Below, one piece after another: positions 1 through 9,500 of a stretch of 64,000 bases of DNA (within the stretch, counting starts at the first letter, position 1; each line of letters begins with the position of its first letter). The stretch covers positions 186,001 through 250,000 of the forward strand of contig NZ_JAIUZI010000002.1 in NCBI RefSeq assembly GCF_020171285.1. The letters are read 5' to 3'. The DNA is from Seohaeicola saemankumensis (lineage in GTDB: Bacteria > Pseudomonadota > Alphaproteobacteria > Rhodobacterales > Rhodobacteraceae). The notes under the pieces were generated by a model that was not told the DNA's origin, searched no databases, and was given only the letters and a program-made list of their open reading frames with translations. The position numbers were made by a program, and so were the translations under genes.

Positions 1-1151
1 AGGATGTCATCGTCGGCGCCGCCGTTCAGCTTGTCCTTGCCGACACCGCCCCGCAACACATCGTCGCCGCTGCCGCCGTTCAGGCTGTCGTTGCCGCCCT
101 CTCCGCGCAGGCGGTCGTCGCCCTCGTCGCCGTTCAGCGTGTCCTTGCCGTTGCCGCCCAGCCCCGACAGCGTGTTGTTGCCGCTGTTGCCGTCGATCGT
201 GTTGGCCAAGTTGTTGCCGGTGCCGTCGATGTTGTCATGGCCCAGCAGGGTGAGCTCTTCGAGAAACTCCCCAAGGGTGAAGGAAACCTCTGACAGCACG
301 GTATCGGTGCCGCCGCCCGCCAGTTCCTGAATGTCGATGGTGGCATCGTCGACGATATACCTGTCGTGGCCGCCGTTGCCGGCCACCGGCCCGGTCACCA
401 CGCCACCACGCCCGTCGAACAGGTCGCCCTGATCGCTCAGATCGACGCGCCCGTCGATCAGCCCCCTGTTGATCAGGTCCACGGTCTGATCCTGTGGCCC
501 CGAGACATCGCCGATGATGGTGCCGAAGTTGTTGAGGTAGTTGGGGGCGGAGCCGCCGTTCAGAATGTCGATGGCCTCGGCCCCGCCGGTGCCGTTCGCG
601 ACCGAGATCAGGCCGGTGTTCACCAGGTGCAGCGATTGGCCGCTGGCGCGAATCGCGGCTGTCCGCCCCGAGATCACGCCGTCATTGCGCACTTCGCCGC
701 CAAAGCCGTCGCCCAGCAGCAACAGGCCGAAATCGCCCGAGATCGAGCCGAAATTCTGCAGCGAGAAATTGTCGCCGTCCTGGCGGACCCCTGCGCCCAG
801 ATCCGCCAGCGAGGCAATCGCGCCATGGTTGGTCATCGCGTTGTCTTCGCCCAGCATGTCCAGCCCGTGCGAGGTGGCGCCGGTGACGCTGCCGGTGGCG
901 CCGATGTTGATGACATGGCTGCCCGATCCGCTGGCGGTGCCGGTGGCGCTGGACACCAGGTCGATGCCGGACACTGCGCCAAACACGGTGCCGTCGATCT
1001 GCAGCTGTGTGTTGTCGTCGGTCAGGGTCGCGGTTTCGATGCCGTCGCTGGCGATGGTGGCAATGGTGACGCCCTGCTGGACAAAGACGATGTCGTCGGC
1101 GGCAATGGAATGGGTGACGGATTCGTCGCTGGTAATCAAGTGAAAGGCCAT
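1..1151 (-). CDS. RTX (hemolysin-type Ca-binding) beta-helix protein, 3' end cut by window
   Basis: The first 383 residues of a secreted protein are visible; the gene continues past the window start. Residues about 60-260 hold irregular repeats with recurring N-x-G-x-I-x-G patterns, as in right-handed beta-helix adhesins. From about residue 262 come RTX nonapeptides of the GGxGxDxLxGG type, which bind calcium in extracellular proteins exported by type I secretion. No N-terminal signal peptide is seen, which fits type I export. The start is the ATG at 1149-1151 ([11 protein letters not shown]); only a weak ribosome site precedes it. The gene is divergent from metG. Whether it ends in a Hint domain like the gene at 36726 cannot be seen. 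Family call is firm; substrate or function is unknown. Confidence 0.8.
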   Translation of the reverse strand, partial: MAFHLITSDESVTHSIAADDIVFVQQGVTIATIASDGIETATLTDDNTQLQIDGTVFGAVSGIDLVSSATGTASGSGSHVINIGATGSVTGATSHGLDMLGEDNAMTNHGAIASLADLGAGVRQDGDNFSLQNFGSISGDFGLLLLGDGFGGEVRNDGVISGRTAAIRASGQSLHLVNTGLISVANGTGGAEAIDILNGGSAPNYLNNFGTIIGDVSGPQDQTVDLINRGLIDGRVDLSDQGDLFDGRGGVVTGPVAGNGGHDRYIVDDATIDIQELAGGGTDTVLSEVSFTLGEFLEELTLLGHDNIDGTGNNLANTIDGNSGNNTLSGLGGNGKDTLNGDEGDDRLRGEGGNDSLNGGSGDDVLRGGVGKDKLNGGADDDI

Positions 1152-1338
1152 GGGAAACACTCGCAATGGTTAAAGAAACTAGGTTTGCGCCAAAAGCGGC
1201 GCGCTAATGGCTGCAAAGTTTACCCGGCGGCGTCTGCAAATCAACAGGCTTGGTGCCGCACGGCGCAGCGCCTCGGCGCTGGCAACCCCCGGCGGTGCCT
1301 GCTAAAGACGCCGAAACACGGAACCAAGGGCGCGGAAC

Positions 1339-3057
1339 ATGGCACGCATTCTGATCACCTCGGCGATCCCCTACATCAACGGGATCAAGCATCTGGGCAA
1401 CCTCGTGGGCTCGCAGCTGCCCGCCGATCTCTATGCCCGCTACCAGCGGGGCCGGGGCAACGAGGTCATGTTCCTCTGCGCCACCGACGAACACGGCACG
1501 CCCGCCGAACTGGCCGCCGCCAAGGCGGGCAAGCCGGTGGCCGAATACTGTGCCGAGATGCACGGGGTGCAGGCCGATATCGCCAATCGGTTCGGGCTCA
1601 GCTTTGACCACTTCGGCCGCTCGTCCAGCCCGCAGAACCACCACCTGACCCAGCATTTCGCGGGCAAACTGGCGGACAACGGGCTGATCCGCGAGGTCAG
1701 CGAAAAACAGGTCTATTCCAACGCCGACGGCCGGTTCCTGCCCGACCGCTACATCGAGGGAACCTGCCCCAACTGCGGTTATGACAAGGCGCGCGGGGAT
1801 CAGTGCGAAAACTGCACCAAGCAGCTGGACCCGACCGACCTGATCGACCCGCGCTCTGCCGTGTCGGGTTCGACCGATCTTGAGGTGCGCGAGACCAAGC
1901 ACCTCTATCTGCGCCAGTCGGCGCTGAAGGACGAGCTGGACAAATGGATCGACAGCAAAACCGACTGGCCGGTGCTGACCACCTCGATCGCCAAGAAATG
2001 GCTGCATGACGGCGACGGGCTACAGGATCGGGGCATCACCCGCGACCTGGACTGGGGCATTCCGGTCAAGAAGGGCGACGCCGACTGGCCCGGGATGGAG
2101 GGCAAGGTGTTCTATGTCTGGTTCGACGCCCCCATCGAATACATCGCCTGCGCCGGCGAATGGGCCGAGGCCAACGGCAAGTCCGATGCCGACTGGGAAC
2201 GCTGGTGGCGCACCGACAAGGGCGCCGACGACGTGCGCTATGTCCAGTTCATGGGCAAGGACAACGTGCCGTTCCACACGCTCAGTTTCCCGGCGACGCT
2301 GCTGGGTTCGGGCGAGCCGTGGAAGATGGTCGATCACCTGAAATCCTTCAATTACCTGAACTACGACGGCGGCCAGTTCTCGACCAGCCAGGGTCGCGGC
2401 GTGTTCATGGATCAGGCGCTCGAGATCCTGCCGGCGGACTACTGGCGCTGGTGGCTGCTGAGCCATGCGCCCGAAAGCAGCGATAGCGAATTCACCTGGA
2501 AAAACTTCCAGGCCAGCGTGAACAAGGATCTGGCCGATGTGCTGGGCAATTTTGTCAGCCGGATCACCAAGTTCTGCCGCTCGAAATTCAGCGAGGCGGT
2601 CCCCGCCGAGGGCGCCTTTGGCCCCGAGGAAGAGGCGCTGATCGCCGATCTGACCACCCGCATCCGCGCTTACGAAACCCACATGGAAAACATGGAGGTC
2701 CGCAAATCGGCGCAGGAGCTGCGGGCAATCTGGGCCGCCGGCAACGAGTACCTGCAGCATGTCGCGCCCTGGACCACCTTCAAGACCGACCCGGAGCGGG
2801 CGGCGGCGCAGGTGCGGCTGGGTCTGAACCTGATCCGGCTCTACGCGGTGCTGAGCGCGCCCTTTATCCCCGACACCTCGGCCAGGATGCTGTCGGCGAT
2901 GAATACGCTTGACACCAGTTGGCCCGACGATGTCGCGGCGGCGCTGTCGGCGCTGCCGGGCGGGCATGAGTTCACCGTGCCCGAGGTGCTCTTTGCCAAG
3001 ATCACTGACGAGCAGCGCGAAGACTGGCAGGCGCGGTTCTCGGGCACGCGCGCGTAA
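1339..3057 (+). CDS. metG: Methionyl-tRNA synthetase
   Basis: Cytoplasmic class I aminoacyl-tRNA synthetase that charges tRNA-Met. It has 572 residues. The HIGH-type motif is HLGN near residue 20, followed by [14 protein letters not shown] CxxC-x9-CxxC zinc knuckle lies near residues 143-160, and GKDNVPFH marks the catalytic fold. The KMSKS loop reads FSTSQ, which departs from the consensus and is remembered as common in alphaproteobacterial MetRS. There is no C-terminal EMAP-like tRNA-binding extension, so it is the short form. The ATG follows a purine-rich AAGGGCGCGGAAC leader. It is convergent with the rhodanese gene. Confidence 0.95.
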   Translation: MARILITSAIPYINGIKHLGNLVGSQLPADLYARYQRGRGNEVMFLCATDEHGTPAELAAAKAGKPVAEYCAEMHGVQADIANRFGLSFDHFGRSSSPQNHHLTQHFAGKLADNGLIREVSEKQVYSNADGRFLPDRYIEGTCPNCGYDKARGDQCENCTKQLDPTDLIDPRSAVSGSTDLEVRETKHLYLRQSALKDELDKWIDSKTDWPVLTTSIAKKWLHDGDGLQDRGITRDLDWGIPVKKGDADWPGMEGKVFYVWFDAPIEYIACAGEWAEANGKSDADWERWWRTDKGADDVRYVQFMGKDNVPFHTLSFPATLLGSGEPWKMVDHLKSFNYLNYDGGQFSTSQGRGVFMDQALEILPADYWRWWLLSHAPESSDSEFTWKNFQASVNKDLADVLGNFVSRITKFCRSKFSEAVPAEGAFGPEEEALIADLTTRIRAYETHMENMEVRKSAQELRAIWAAGNEYLQHVAPWTTFKTDPERAAAQVRLGLNLIRLYAVLSAPFIPDTSARMLSAMNTLDTSWPDDVAAALSALPGGHEFTVPEVLFAKITDEQREDWQARFSGTRA

Positions 3058-3069
3058 GGCGCGGGGCGG

Positions 3070-3471
3070 CTATTTCTGCCGCTCCGCCACCGGGCCGTCA
3101 TCCTTGACCCATTTGGTGAACCCGCCCTCCAGGTGCATCACCGGGGCCAGCCCCATGTCCTGCGCCGCCTTGGCGGCCAGCGCCGATCGCCAGGCGCTGG
3201 CGCAGTAGAACACATAGGTCTTGTCCTGGTTGAACTCGGGCTTGTGATAGGGGCTGTCGGGGTCGATCCAGAATTCCAGCATGCCGCGCGGGCAGGAAAA
3301 CGCGCCGGGGATCATGCCGCCGCGCTGGATCTCGCGGATATCGCGCAGATCGACAAAGACATAGGCATCGTCATCATAAAGCCCCTTGGCCTCCTGCGTC
3401 GACAGCAGCTCGACCTCGGCATTCGCTTCGTCCAGTAGCGATTTGATTCCCTTGGTGATTTCCTGCGCCAT
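3070..3471 (-). CDS. Rhodanese-like domain protein
   Basis: Single rhodanese domain of 133 residues. The active-site loop FYCASAWRS carries the candidate catalytic Cys90, preceded by the CH2A-like segment VDLRDIREIQRGG. Such proteins carry persulfide sulfur on the cysteine; the acceptor here is unknown. There is no signal peptide, so it is likely cytoplasmic. It ends 12 bases from the metG stop on the opposite strand. Confidence in the family is high; the physiological role cannot be set from sequence. Confidence 0.88.
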   Translation of the reverse strand: MAQEITKGIKSLLDEANAEVELLSTQEAKGLYDDDAYVFVDLRDIREIQRGGMIPGAFSCPRGMLEFWIDPDSPYHKPEFNQDKTYVFYCASAWRSALAAKAAQDMGLAPVMHLEGGFTKWVKDDGPVAERQK

Positions 3472-3602
3472 ATCCTGATCCCCTGATTGCCGGTTCGCCC
3501 GCAGGCTGACCGATTCTTGCGCGGGTCACAAGCGCAAGTCCGGTTTCCCGTTGTCCCCGGCGGCCAAGGCGTTAGGGTCCGGGCAACACGAAAGGAACCG
3601 CG

Positions 3603-4649
3603 ATGAAGATGAACCCGCTGGGCCGCACCGGCCTGACCGTATCGGAACTCTGCCTTGGCACCATGACCTTTGGCACCCAGACCACCGAGGCCGAGGGCCA
3701 CGCCCAGATCGACCGCGCGCTGGCCGCCGGGATCAACATCGTCGACACCGCCGAGATGTACCCGGTGAACCCGGTGTCGAAAGAAACCGTGGGCCGCACC
3801 GAGGAAATCATCGGCACCTGGAACGCGGCCAACCCGGGTCGGCGCGGCGATTACCTCCTGGCCACCAAACATTCCGGCGCCGGGCTCGCCGCCGTGCGCG
3901 ACGGCGCGCCGATCACCGCCGAGAGCATCCCCACCACCATCGAGGGATCGCTGCGGCGGCTGCAGACGGACTACATCGACCTTTACCAGTTCCACTGGCC
4001 CAATCGCGGCAGCTACATGTTCCGGCAGAACTGGAGCTATGACCCGTCGGGGCAGGATACCTCGGACACCCTGGCCAATATGGAGGCCTGCCTCGAAGAG
4101 CTGCAGAAACAGGCCGAGAAGGGCAACATCCGCCATTTCGGCCTGTCCAACGAAAGCACCTGGGGCACCGCGCAGTGGCTGCGGTTGTCGGAACGCTGGG
4201 GATGGCCACGGGTGGCGAGTGTACAAAACGAATATTCGCTGCTCTGCCGGTTGTACGATACGGACATGGCCGAGCTGAGCCACCACGAAGACGTCGGTCT
4301 GCTGGCGTTTTCGCCGCTGGCGGCGGGGCTGTTGACGGGCAAGTACCAGGGCGGCGCGGTGCCCGAAGGCTCGCGCAAATCGCTGGTGCCGAACCTGGGC
4401 GGGCGGGTCACCGACCGGGTGCCGGGGGCGGTCGCGGCCTATCTGGATGTCGCGCGCAAGCACGGGCTGGACCCGGTGCACATGGCTCTGGCCTGGTGCC
4501 GGACGCGGCCGTTCATGGCCTCGGCGATCTTTGGTGCGACGCATATGGACCAGCTGGAACATGCGCTGGCCTCGGTGGAGGTGGAGCTGAGCGACGAGGT
4601 GCTGGCCGATATCGCCACGGCGCACAAGGCGCACCCGATGCCCTATTGA
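3603..4649 (+). CDS. Aldo/keto reductase, Tas-like
   Basis: A 348-residue NADPH-dependent aldo/keto reductase. The N-terminus (NPLGRTGLTVSELCLGTMTFG) and the AEMYPV segment resemble E. coli Tas. The catalytic tetrad is visible as D in IVDTAEMY (Asp, Tyr), K in LLATKHSG and H in YQFHWPNR. The C-terminal cofactor region has AIFGATHMDQLE. The gene has its own GAAAGGA ribosome site 6 bases before the ATG. A perfect hairpin immediately after its stop (4651-4667) separates it from the carnitine operon, so it is probably its own unit. Substrate unknown. Confidence 0.9.
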   Translation: MKMNPLGRTGLTVSELCLGTMTFGTQTTEAEGHAQIDRALAAGINIVDTAEMYPVNPVSKETVGRTEEIIGTWNAANPGRRGDYLLATKHSGAGLAAVRDGAPITAESIPTTIEGSLRRLQTDYIDLYQFHWPNRGSYMFRQNWSYDPSGQDTSDTLANMEACLEELQKQAEKGNIRHFGLSNESTWGTAQWLRLSERWGWPRVASVQNEYSLLCRLYDTDMAELSHHEDVGLLAFSPLAAGLLTGKYQGGAVPEGSRKSLVPNLGGRVTDRVPGAVAAYLDVARKHGLDPVHMALAWCRTRPFMASAIFGATHMDQLEHALASVEVELSDEVLADIATAHKAHPMPY

Positions 4650-4650
4650 A

Positions 4651-4667
4651 GGGCGCGTGCCGCGCCC
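4651..4667 (+). terminator. Hairpin after aldo/keto reductase
   Basis: Perfect 7-bp arms GGGCGCG / CGCGCCC around a 3-base loop begin one base after the stop codon. There is no T-run directly behind it; instead the recurring motif AGTATTTGCAAAGAGATGAA follows at 4681-4700. Probable transcription end, possibly part of a repeated intergenic element. Confidence 0.5.
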
Positions 4668-4680
4668 TGCCTGCGGCGCG

Positions 4681-4700
4681 AGTATTTGCAAAGAGATGAA
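4681..4700 (+). repeat. Recurring intergenic motif, copy 1
   Basis: AGTATTTGCAAAGAGATGAA follows a GC-rich hairpin downstream of a gene. Near-identical copies sit at 20272-20295 and 47267-47288, also behind GC hairpins, so this is a dispersed extragenic repeat rather than chance similarity. Confidence 0.6.
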
Positions 4701-4799
4701 ACAGGATGGTGGCGCGAACGGGCGGTTTTCGGTCTTGGACGGAACAGGTCCGGGACGGGGAATCGCCGAAGCTGCGGATAGGCCTAAGGAGGGTTGGAG

Positions 4800-5714
4800 A
4801 TGCCATTGACCATGAACCGCGAGGTTTTCATCACCTGCGCCGTCACCGGATCGGGCGGGACACAGGACCGCAGCCCGCATGTGCCGCGCAGCCCGGCGCA
4901 GATCGCCGAAAGCGCCATCGCGGCGGCCAAGGCCGGCGCGGCGGTGGTGCATTGCCATGTGCGTGATCCCGATACCGGCACGCCCTCGCGCGATCTGGCG
5001 CTGTATCGCGAAGTGACCGACCGCATCCGCGATGCCGAGGTCGACGTGGTGCTGAACCTGACGGCGGGCATGGGCGGTGACATCATCTTTGGCGGCGTCG
5101 AGGCGCCGTTTCCGGTGGCCGAGGGGACCGACATGATCGGTGCCAGCGAACGGGTCGCCCATGTGGCGGAATGCCTGCCCGAGATCTGCACGCTGGACTG
5201 CGGCACGATGAACTTTGCCGAGGCCGATTACGTGATGACGAACACGCCCGGCATGCTGAGCGCCATGGGGCGGATGATGACCGATCTGGGGGTCAAACCC
5301 GAGATCGAGGCCTTTGACACCGGGCATCTGTGGTACGCCAAGCAACTGGTCGCGGACGGGGTGCTGGAGGCTCCGGCGCTGGTGCAGCTGTGCATGGGGG
5401 TGCCGTGGGGGGCGCCGGATGACCTGAACACCTTCATGGCCATGGTCAACAATGTGCCCGACGACTGGACCTTTTCCGCATTCGCGCTGGGCCGCAACCA
5501 GATGGCCTATGTCGCCGCCGCCGTGCTGGCGGGGGGCAACGTGCGCGTGGGGCTTGAGGACAACCTGTGGCTGGACAAGGGCGTTCTGGCCGAGAACTGG
5601 CAGCTGGTGGAACGCGCGGGCAGCATCATCGAGAACATGGGCGCGCGGGTGATCGGCCCGAGCGAGGTGCGCGAAAAGCTGGGGCTGGTCAAGCGGGCGC
5701 CGGTGGCGGCATGA
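4800..5714 (+). CDS. Beta-keto acid cleavage enzyme (BKACE), likely 3-dehydrocarnitine cleavage
   Basis: A 304-residue BKACE (DUF849) TIM-barrel enzyme. The family condenses a beta-keto acid with acetyl-CoA and releases a second CoA ester plus acetoacetate. Visible features: the N-terminal ITCAVTGSGGT loop, AAVVHCHVRDPDTG with the zinc-binding His pair, and NLTAGMGGD. Because the next catabolic gene is a carnitine dehydrogenase-thioesterase fusion, the likely substrate is 3-dehydrocarnitine, giving betainyl-CoA and acetoacetate. AAGGAGG at 4786-4792 lies 7 bases before the ATG at 4800, which sets the start; a TTG at 4794 is less likely. Its stop overlaps the lipocalin start (ATGA). The family call is strong; the substrate is inferred from context. 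Confidence 0.88.
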   Translation: MPLTMNREVFITCAVTGSGGTQDRSPHVPRSPAQIAESAIAAAKAGAAVVHCHVRDPDTGTPSRDLALYREVTDRIRDAEVDVVLNLTAGMGGDIIFGGVEAPFPVAEGTDMIGASERVAHVAECLPEICTLDCGTMNFAEADYVMTNTPGMLSAMGRMMTDLGVKPEIEAFDTGHLWYAKQLVADGVLEAPALVQLCMGVPWGAPDDLNTFMAMVNNVPDDWTFSAFALGRNQMAYVAAAVLAGGNVRVGLEDNLWLDKGVLAENWQLVERAGSIIENMGARVIGPSEVREKLGLVKRAPVAA

Positions 5715-6253
5715 GGAGGCTTGCGGCGGCTCTGGCGGTGTTCGCGGCGCTGGCGGGGGCGGCCTCGGCCGAGGTCTATCGCGACACATCGGTCGAGATG
5801 ACCACGGTCGCGCGGCTGGATACCGACAAATACCTTGGTCGCTGGTATGAGATCGCCCGCTTTCCGGTGCGGTTCGAAGAGGGCTGTGTCGGCGTGACGG
5901 CGGATTACGCGCTGCGCGATGACGGCAAGATCCGCGTGGTGAACACCTGCCGTCAGGGGACTTTGGACGGGCCGGTGGAGCAGGCCGAGGGCCGGGCGCG
6001 GGTCGAGGGGCCGGGCAAGCTGTCGGTGACCTTTGTGCCCTGGCTGCCCTTTGCGCGCGGCGATTACTGGGTGCTTTACCTCGATGCGGATTACAGCCTC
6101 TCTGTCGTCGGATCGCCCAATGGCAAGACAGGCTGGATTCTGTCCCGCACACCGCAGATCACCGAAGCGCAGCGGGCCACGGCGGAGGCGGCGTTGCAGC
6201 GCAACGGATACGACACCGGCAGGCTGTACGATACCCCGCAGCCCGCGAACTGA
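5711..6253 (+). CDS. Periplasmic lipocalin (Blc-like)
   Basis: A 180-residue lipocalin. Residues 1-21 form a Sec signal peptide ending AGAASA. Unlike E. coli Blc there is no lipobox cysteine, so it should be a soluble periplasmic protein. The lipocalin signature is LGRWYEIARFPVRFEEGC (GxW motif), and later comes the conserved YWVLYLDADYSLSVVGSP strand. The ATG overlaps the BKACE stop as ATGA, so the two are translationally coupled. It sits between two carnitine-catabolic enzymes, 23 bases before lcdH. Lipocalins bind small hydrophobic ligands; a role in carnitine or acylcarnitine handling is only a guess. Confidence 0.88.
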   Translation: MRRLAAALAVFAALAGAASAEVYRDTSVEMTTVARLDTDKYLGRWYEIARFPVRFEEGCVGVTADYALRDDGKIRVVNTCRQGTLDGPVEQAEGRARVEGPGKLSVTFVPWLPFARGDYWVLYLDADYSLSVVGSPNGKTGWILSRTPQITEAQRATAEAALQRNGYDTGRLYDTPQPAN

Positions 6254-6276
6254 CCCGAATACAGGAGCAAGAGACC

Positions 6277-7752
6277 ATGACGCAGAGGGCGGCAATCATC
6301 GGCGGTGGCGTGATCGGCGGCGGCTGGGCCGCGCGGTTCCTTCTCAATGGCTGGGACGTGCGGGTGTTCGACCCCGACCCCGAGGCCGAACGCAAGATCG
6401 GCGAGGTGCTGGAGAACGCGCGCCGGTCGCTGCCGGGGCTGAGCGACGCGCCGCTGCCGCCCGAGGGGCGGCTGAGCTTTCACGACGACCTGGCCGACGC
6501 GGTGGCGGATGCCGCCTGGATCCAGGAGAGCGTGCCCGAACGGCTGGACCTGAAACACAAGGTTTTCAGCGCGTTGCAAGAGGTTTGTAATGCTGATGCG
6601 GTGATCGGCTCGTCCACCAGCGGGTTCAAACCATCGGAGCTGCAAGAGGGCGCGGCGCGCCCCGGCCAGATCGTGGTGACGCATCCGTTCAACCCGGTCT
6701 ACCTGTTGCCGCTGATCGAACTGGTGCCGAGCCCGGCCAATGACGCGGGTTTCGTGGAAAAGGCGCGCGATCTGCTGACCTCGGTCGGCTGCTTTCCGTT
6801 GCTGGTCCGCAAGGAGATCGACGCCCATATCGCCGACCGGTTTCTTGAGGCGGTCTGGCGCGAGGCGCTGTGGCTGGTCAAGGACGGCATCGCCACCACC
6901 GAGGAGATCGACGAGGCGATCCGCATGGGTTTCGGCCTGCGCTGGGCGCAGATGGGACTGTTCGAGACCTACCGCGTGGCCGGGGGCGAGGCCGGGATGC
7001 GGCATTTCATGGCGCAGTTCGGCCCGGCGCTGAAATGGCCCTGGACCAAGCTGATGGATGTGCCGGAATTCACCGACGAACTGGTCGACCTGATCGCCAG
7101 CCAGTCGGACGCGCAATCGGGGCAGCATGGCATCCGCGAGCTGGAACGTATCCGCGACAACAACCTGGTCGGCATCCTGCGGGCGCTGAAACACGAAAAC
7201 TGGGGCGCGGGGGCGGTGCTGAACGCGCAGGACGGGCGGCTGAAACAGGGCACCGACCTCGTGCGGACAGTGGACGAGATCGCCGATCTGTCGCAACCGG
7301 TGCTGACGCTGGCCCGCGCGGTGCCGCTGGACTGGACCGATTACAACGGCCACATGACCGAGTCGCGCTATCTGGACGCCTTTGCACAATCGACCGACCG
7401 GTTCATGCAGCTGATCGGTTGCGACAGCGACTACATCGCCTCGGGCGGCAGCTATTTCACCGCCGAAAGCCATATCCGCCACATCGACGAGGTGCACGCG
7501 GGCGCGCGGATCGCGGTGCGCACGCAGATGCTGCTGGGGCAGGGCAAGAAGCTGCATCTGTTCCACGAGATGTACGAGGGCGAGCGGCTGCTGGCCACGG
7601 GCGAACATTTCCTGCTGCACGTGAGCCTTGAGACGCGCCGCCCTTCGGCGCCGTCGGCCGCGATCGAGGCGGCGATGGCCAGGATCACCGCCGCCCGCGC
7701 GGGCCAGCCGGTGCCCGAGGGCGCGGGCCGTGCGATACGGGGGCCGTCGTGA
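6277..7752 (+). CDS. lcdH: L-carnitine dehydrogenase fused to betainyl-CoA thioesterase
   Basis: A 491-residue two-domain enzyme. Residues 1-315 are a 3-hydroxyacyl-CoA-dehydrogenase-like domain: the NAD site is IGGGVIGGGWA, and the catalytic region has SSTSGFKPSEL followed by THPFNPVYLLPLIELV with the catalytic His. Residues about 335-470 form a hotdog thioesterase domain (DWTDYNGHMTESRYLDAF). In known carnitine catabolism the dehydrogenase makes 3-dehydrocarnitine and the thioesterase hydrolyses betainyl-CoA to glycine betaine. The fusion is known from rhizobia and relatives. CAGGAGCAAGAGACC precedes the ATG. With the BKACE gene it gives a complete route from carnitine to glycine betaine. 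Confidence 0.9.
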   Translation: MTQRAAIIGGGVIGGGWAARFLLNGWDVRVFDPDPEAERKIGEVLENARRSLPGLSDAPLPPEGRLSFHDDLADAVADAAWIQESVPERLDLKHKVFSALQEVCNADAVIGSSTSGFKPSELQEGAARPGQIVVTHPFNPVYLLPLIELVPSPANDAGFVEKARDLLTSVGCFPLLVRKEIDAHIADRFLEAVWREALWLVKDGIATTEEIDEAIRMGFGLRWAQMGLFETYRVAGGEAGMRHFMAQFGPALKWPWTKLMDVPEFTDELVDLIASQSDAQSGQHGIRELERIRDNNLVGILRALKHENWGAGAVLNAQDGRLKQGTDLVRTVDEIADLSQPVLTLARAVPLDWTDYNGHMTESRYLDAFAQSTDRFMQLIGCDSDYIASGGSYFTAESHIRHIDEVHAGARIAVRTQMLLGQGKKLHLFHEMYEGERLLATGEHFLLHVSLETRRPSAPSAAIEAAMARITAARAGQPVPEGAGRAIRGPS

Positions 7753-8507
7753 CGCGGCGCGTTCTGATCACCGCCGGGGCCAGCGGCATCGGGCGGGCCA
7801 TGGCCGAAGGTTTTGACGCCGCCGGCTCGCAGGTCTGGATCACCGATGTCGATGCCGATGCGCTGGCACAGGTACCCTCGCACTGGGTCACGCACCGCTG
7901 CGATGCCGCCAGCGAAGACGAGGTCGGCGCGGTCTTTGCCGCGCTCGGGCAGGCCGGCGGGCTGGACGCGCTCTGCGCCAATGCCGGCATCGCCGGCCCG
8001 ACCGCGCGGATCGAGGATGTCGCGCTGTCAGACTGGCGCGCCTGCGTGGCGGTCAACCTCGACGGCGCGTTTCTGGCGGCGAAACACGCAGCGCCGATGA
8101 TGAAGGCGGCCGGGGGCGGCTCCATTGTCTTTACGTCTTCGACGGCGGGTCAATACGGCTACCCGAACCGCGCGCCCTATGCGGCGGCCAAATGGGCGGT
8201 GATTGGCCTGATGAAGACGGTCGCAATGGAGCTGGGCCCGCACGGCATCCGTGCCAACGCGATCTGTCCCGGTGCCGTCGAGGGGCCGCGCATGGAGGGC
8301 GTGCTGGAACGCGAAGCCGCCGCCAAGGGCATGACCCGCGATCAGGTCTACGAGGGCTATGCGGCGGGCACCTCGATGGGGCGGTTCGTGACGGCGCGGG
8401 ACGTTGCGGATATGGCGGTCTTTCTGGCCTCGGACGGTGCGCGTCTGGTGTCTGGGCAGGTGATCGCGGTGGACGGTCACACCGTCAACCCGGACCCAAA
8501 GCTCTAG
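7749..8507 (+). CDS. Short-chain dehydrogenase/reductase
   Basis: Classical SDR of 252 residues. TAGASGIGRAMAEG (cofactor site), NAGIAGP, the catalytic Ser in FTSSTAGQYG and YAAAK (YxxxK) are all present; the C-terminal VSGQVIAVDGHTVNP is typical. The GTG start overlaps the lcdH stop (GTGA), so it is the last coupled gene of the carnitine operon. Acetoacetate or 3-hydroxybutyrate chemistry would fit, since the BKACE reaction releases acetoacetate, but the substrate is not shown by the sequence. Confidence 0.88.
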   Translation: MTRRVLITAGASGIGRAMAEGFDAAGSQVWITDVDADALAQVPSHWVTHRCDAASEDEVGAVFAALGQAGGLDALCANAGIAGPTARIEDVALSDWRACVAVNLDGAFLAAKHAAPMMKAAGGGSIVFTSSTAGQYGYPNRAPYAAAKWAVIGLMKTVAMELGPHGIRANAICPGAVEGPRMEGVLEREAAAKGMTRDQVYEGYAAGTSMGRFVTARDVADMAVFLASDGARLVSGQVIAVDGHTVNPDPKL

Positions 8508-8534
8508 CCCCGCCCGGCGCCTTGCCCGCAGACA

Positions 8535-9395
8535 CTAGACGATGGCCGCCCGAAGCTGGCGCAGGTGCGTCGGCAGATGCCGCGCGGTCAGGTCGGCCTC
8601 GCGCACCAGGCTGTCGAAATGGCGGCTGAAGGTCTCGATCCGGTCGCGGTCGCGAAACGCCATGTAATGGCCTCCGGCATAGAACACGCATAAAAGCGGG
8701 CCGAAAATCGTCACCGGCGCGGAATACAGCCGCTTGGCGTCGAAAAGGTAGATCCGCAGCCGGGGATACAGCTGTGTCGTCAGGTCCAGAAACCGGTCGA
8801 TCTGTTCCAGCCGGGTCTGCAGCGGCAGGCCCTGATAATATCCCGTCGCATGGGCAAAGCTCTGCAGCTCATAGAGCGGCATGGCGATCTCATAATCCGA
8901 ACCGGCGCTGCGCATCCAGTCCAGCCGGTCGGCCGAGGCGCCGATCGCCTGATCCGCCGTGCGGCCCAGATGCGGCGCATATTCCCATTGCATCAGCGCG
9001 CGGGTTTTCAGCATGTCGGGCAGGGCGGCAGGCACATGGCGGATCTTGTACCCCTCGGCCTCGCGGTGCCAGGCAAAGATCTGTTCGTCTACCAGGGCGC
9101 GCGGCGCCTCGGTCAGAGACAGGCTGGCCGACAACAGCGCGGCGGCGCTTTCGGGCCGGTCCGACAGCCCCAGCAGCCAGTCCGCCGACACGCCGAGCGC
9201 GCTGGCGCAGGCACCGACCACATGCGCGTTCGGCAGCCGCGCCCCGTCGTCTGACAGCAGTTGCGAGATCGTCGACCGGTCGACGCCGATCTGCCGCGCC
9301 AGCGCGCTCTGGTTGGCCCCGGCCTCGGAAATGGCGCGGGACAGGCGGGTGCGGAACTGGCGGGCACGCAGGCGTTTGTCGATTTTTTCTAGCAT
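8535..9395 (-). CDS. XRE-family transcriptional regulator
   Basis: A 286-residue DNA-binding protein. A helix-turn-helix of the Cro/CI type spans about residues 15-75 (NQSALARQIGVDRSTISQLL, then GVSADWLLGLSDRPE). The rest, about 200 residues, has no recognised motif and may be a sensing domain. The gene converges on the carnitine operon, 27 bases apart, and is a candidate regulator of it. A dyad overlapping its own start codon (9391-9419) suggests autoregulation. The effector is unknown. Confidence 0.8.
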   Translation of the reverse strand: MLEKIDKRLRARQFRTRLSRAISEAGANQSALARQIGVDRSTISQLLSDDGARLPNAHVVGACASALGVSADWLLGLSDRPESAAALLSASLSLTEAPRALVDEQIFAWHREAEGYKIRHVPAALPDMLKTRALMQWEYAPHLGRTADQAIGASADRLDWMRSAGSDYEIAMPLYELQSFAHATGYYQGLPLQTRLEQIDRFLDLTTQLYPRLRIYLFDAKRLYSAPVTIFGPLLCVFYAGGHYMAFRDRDRIETFSRHFDSLVREADLTARHLPTHLRQLRAAIV

Positions 9396-9419
9396 GTGGT
9401 GACAAATATCACATATGCT
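9391..9419. promoter_or_regulatory. Candidate operator over the XRE regulator start
   Basis: Imperfect dyad with outer arms AGCAT/ATGCT and inner GTGACAAATATCAC, unusually AT-rich for this genome. It overlaps the regulator's ATG (9393-9395) and lies between two divergent genes. This is the usual place for an autoregulatory site; binding is inferred. Confidence 0.4.
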
Positions 9420-9500
9420 GGGTTTTGTTAATCATATTCAGAATTCTCATGCGACCCGCGCGGGGCTACCCCATCAGGAGACACAACAAAGAGTCCCCTG

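Noticed and set aside
366..1607. A 413-codon plus-strand frame over the RTX gene and metG start
   Set aside because: Antisense to the RTX protein and out of frame with metG; no motif in its translation.
3312..6152. A 946-codon open frame on the minus strand opposite the carnitine genes
   Set aside because: It is a mirror of real plus-strand genes caused by the GC-rich codon pattern; its translation has no domain and overlaps the aldo/keto reductase and BKACE genes completely.
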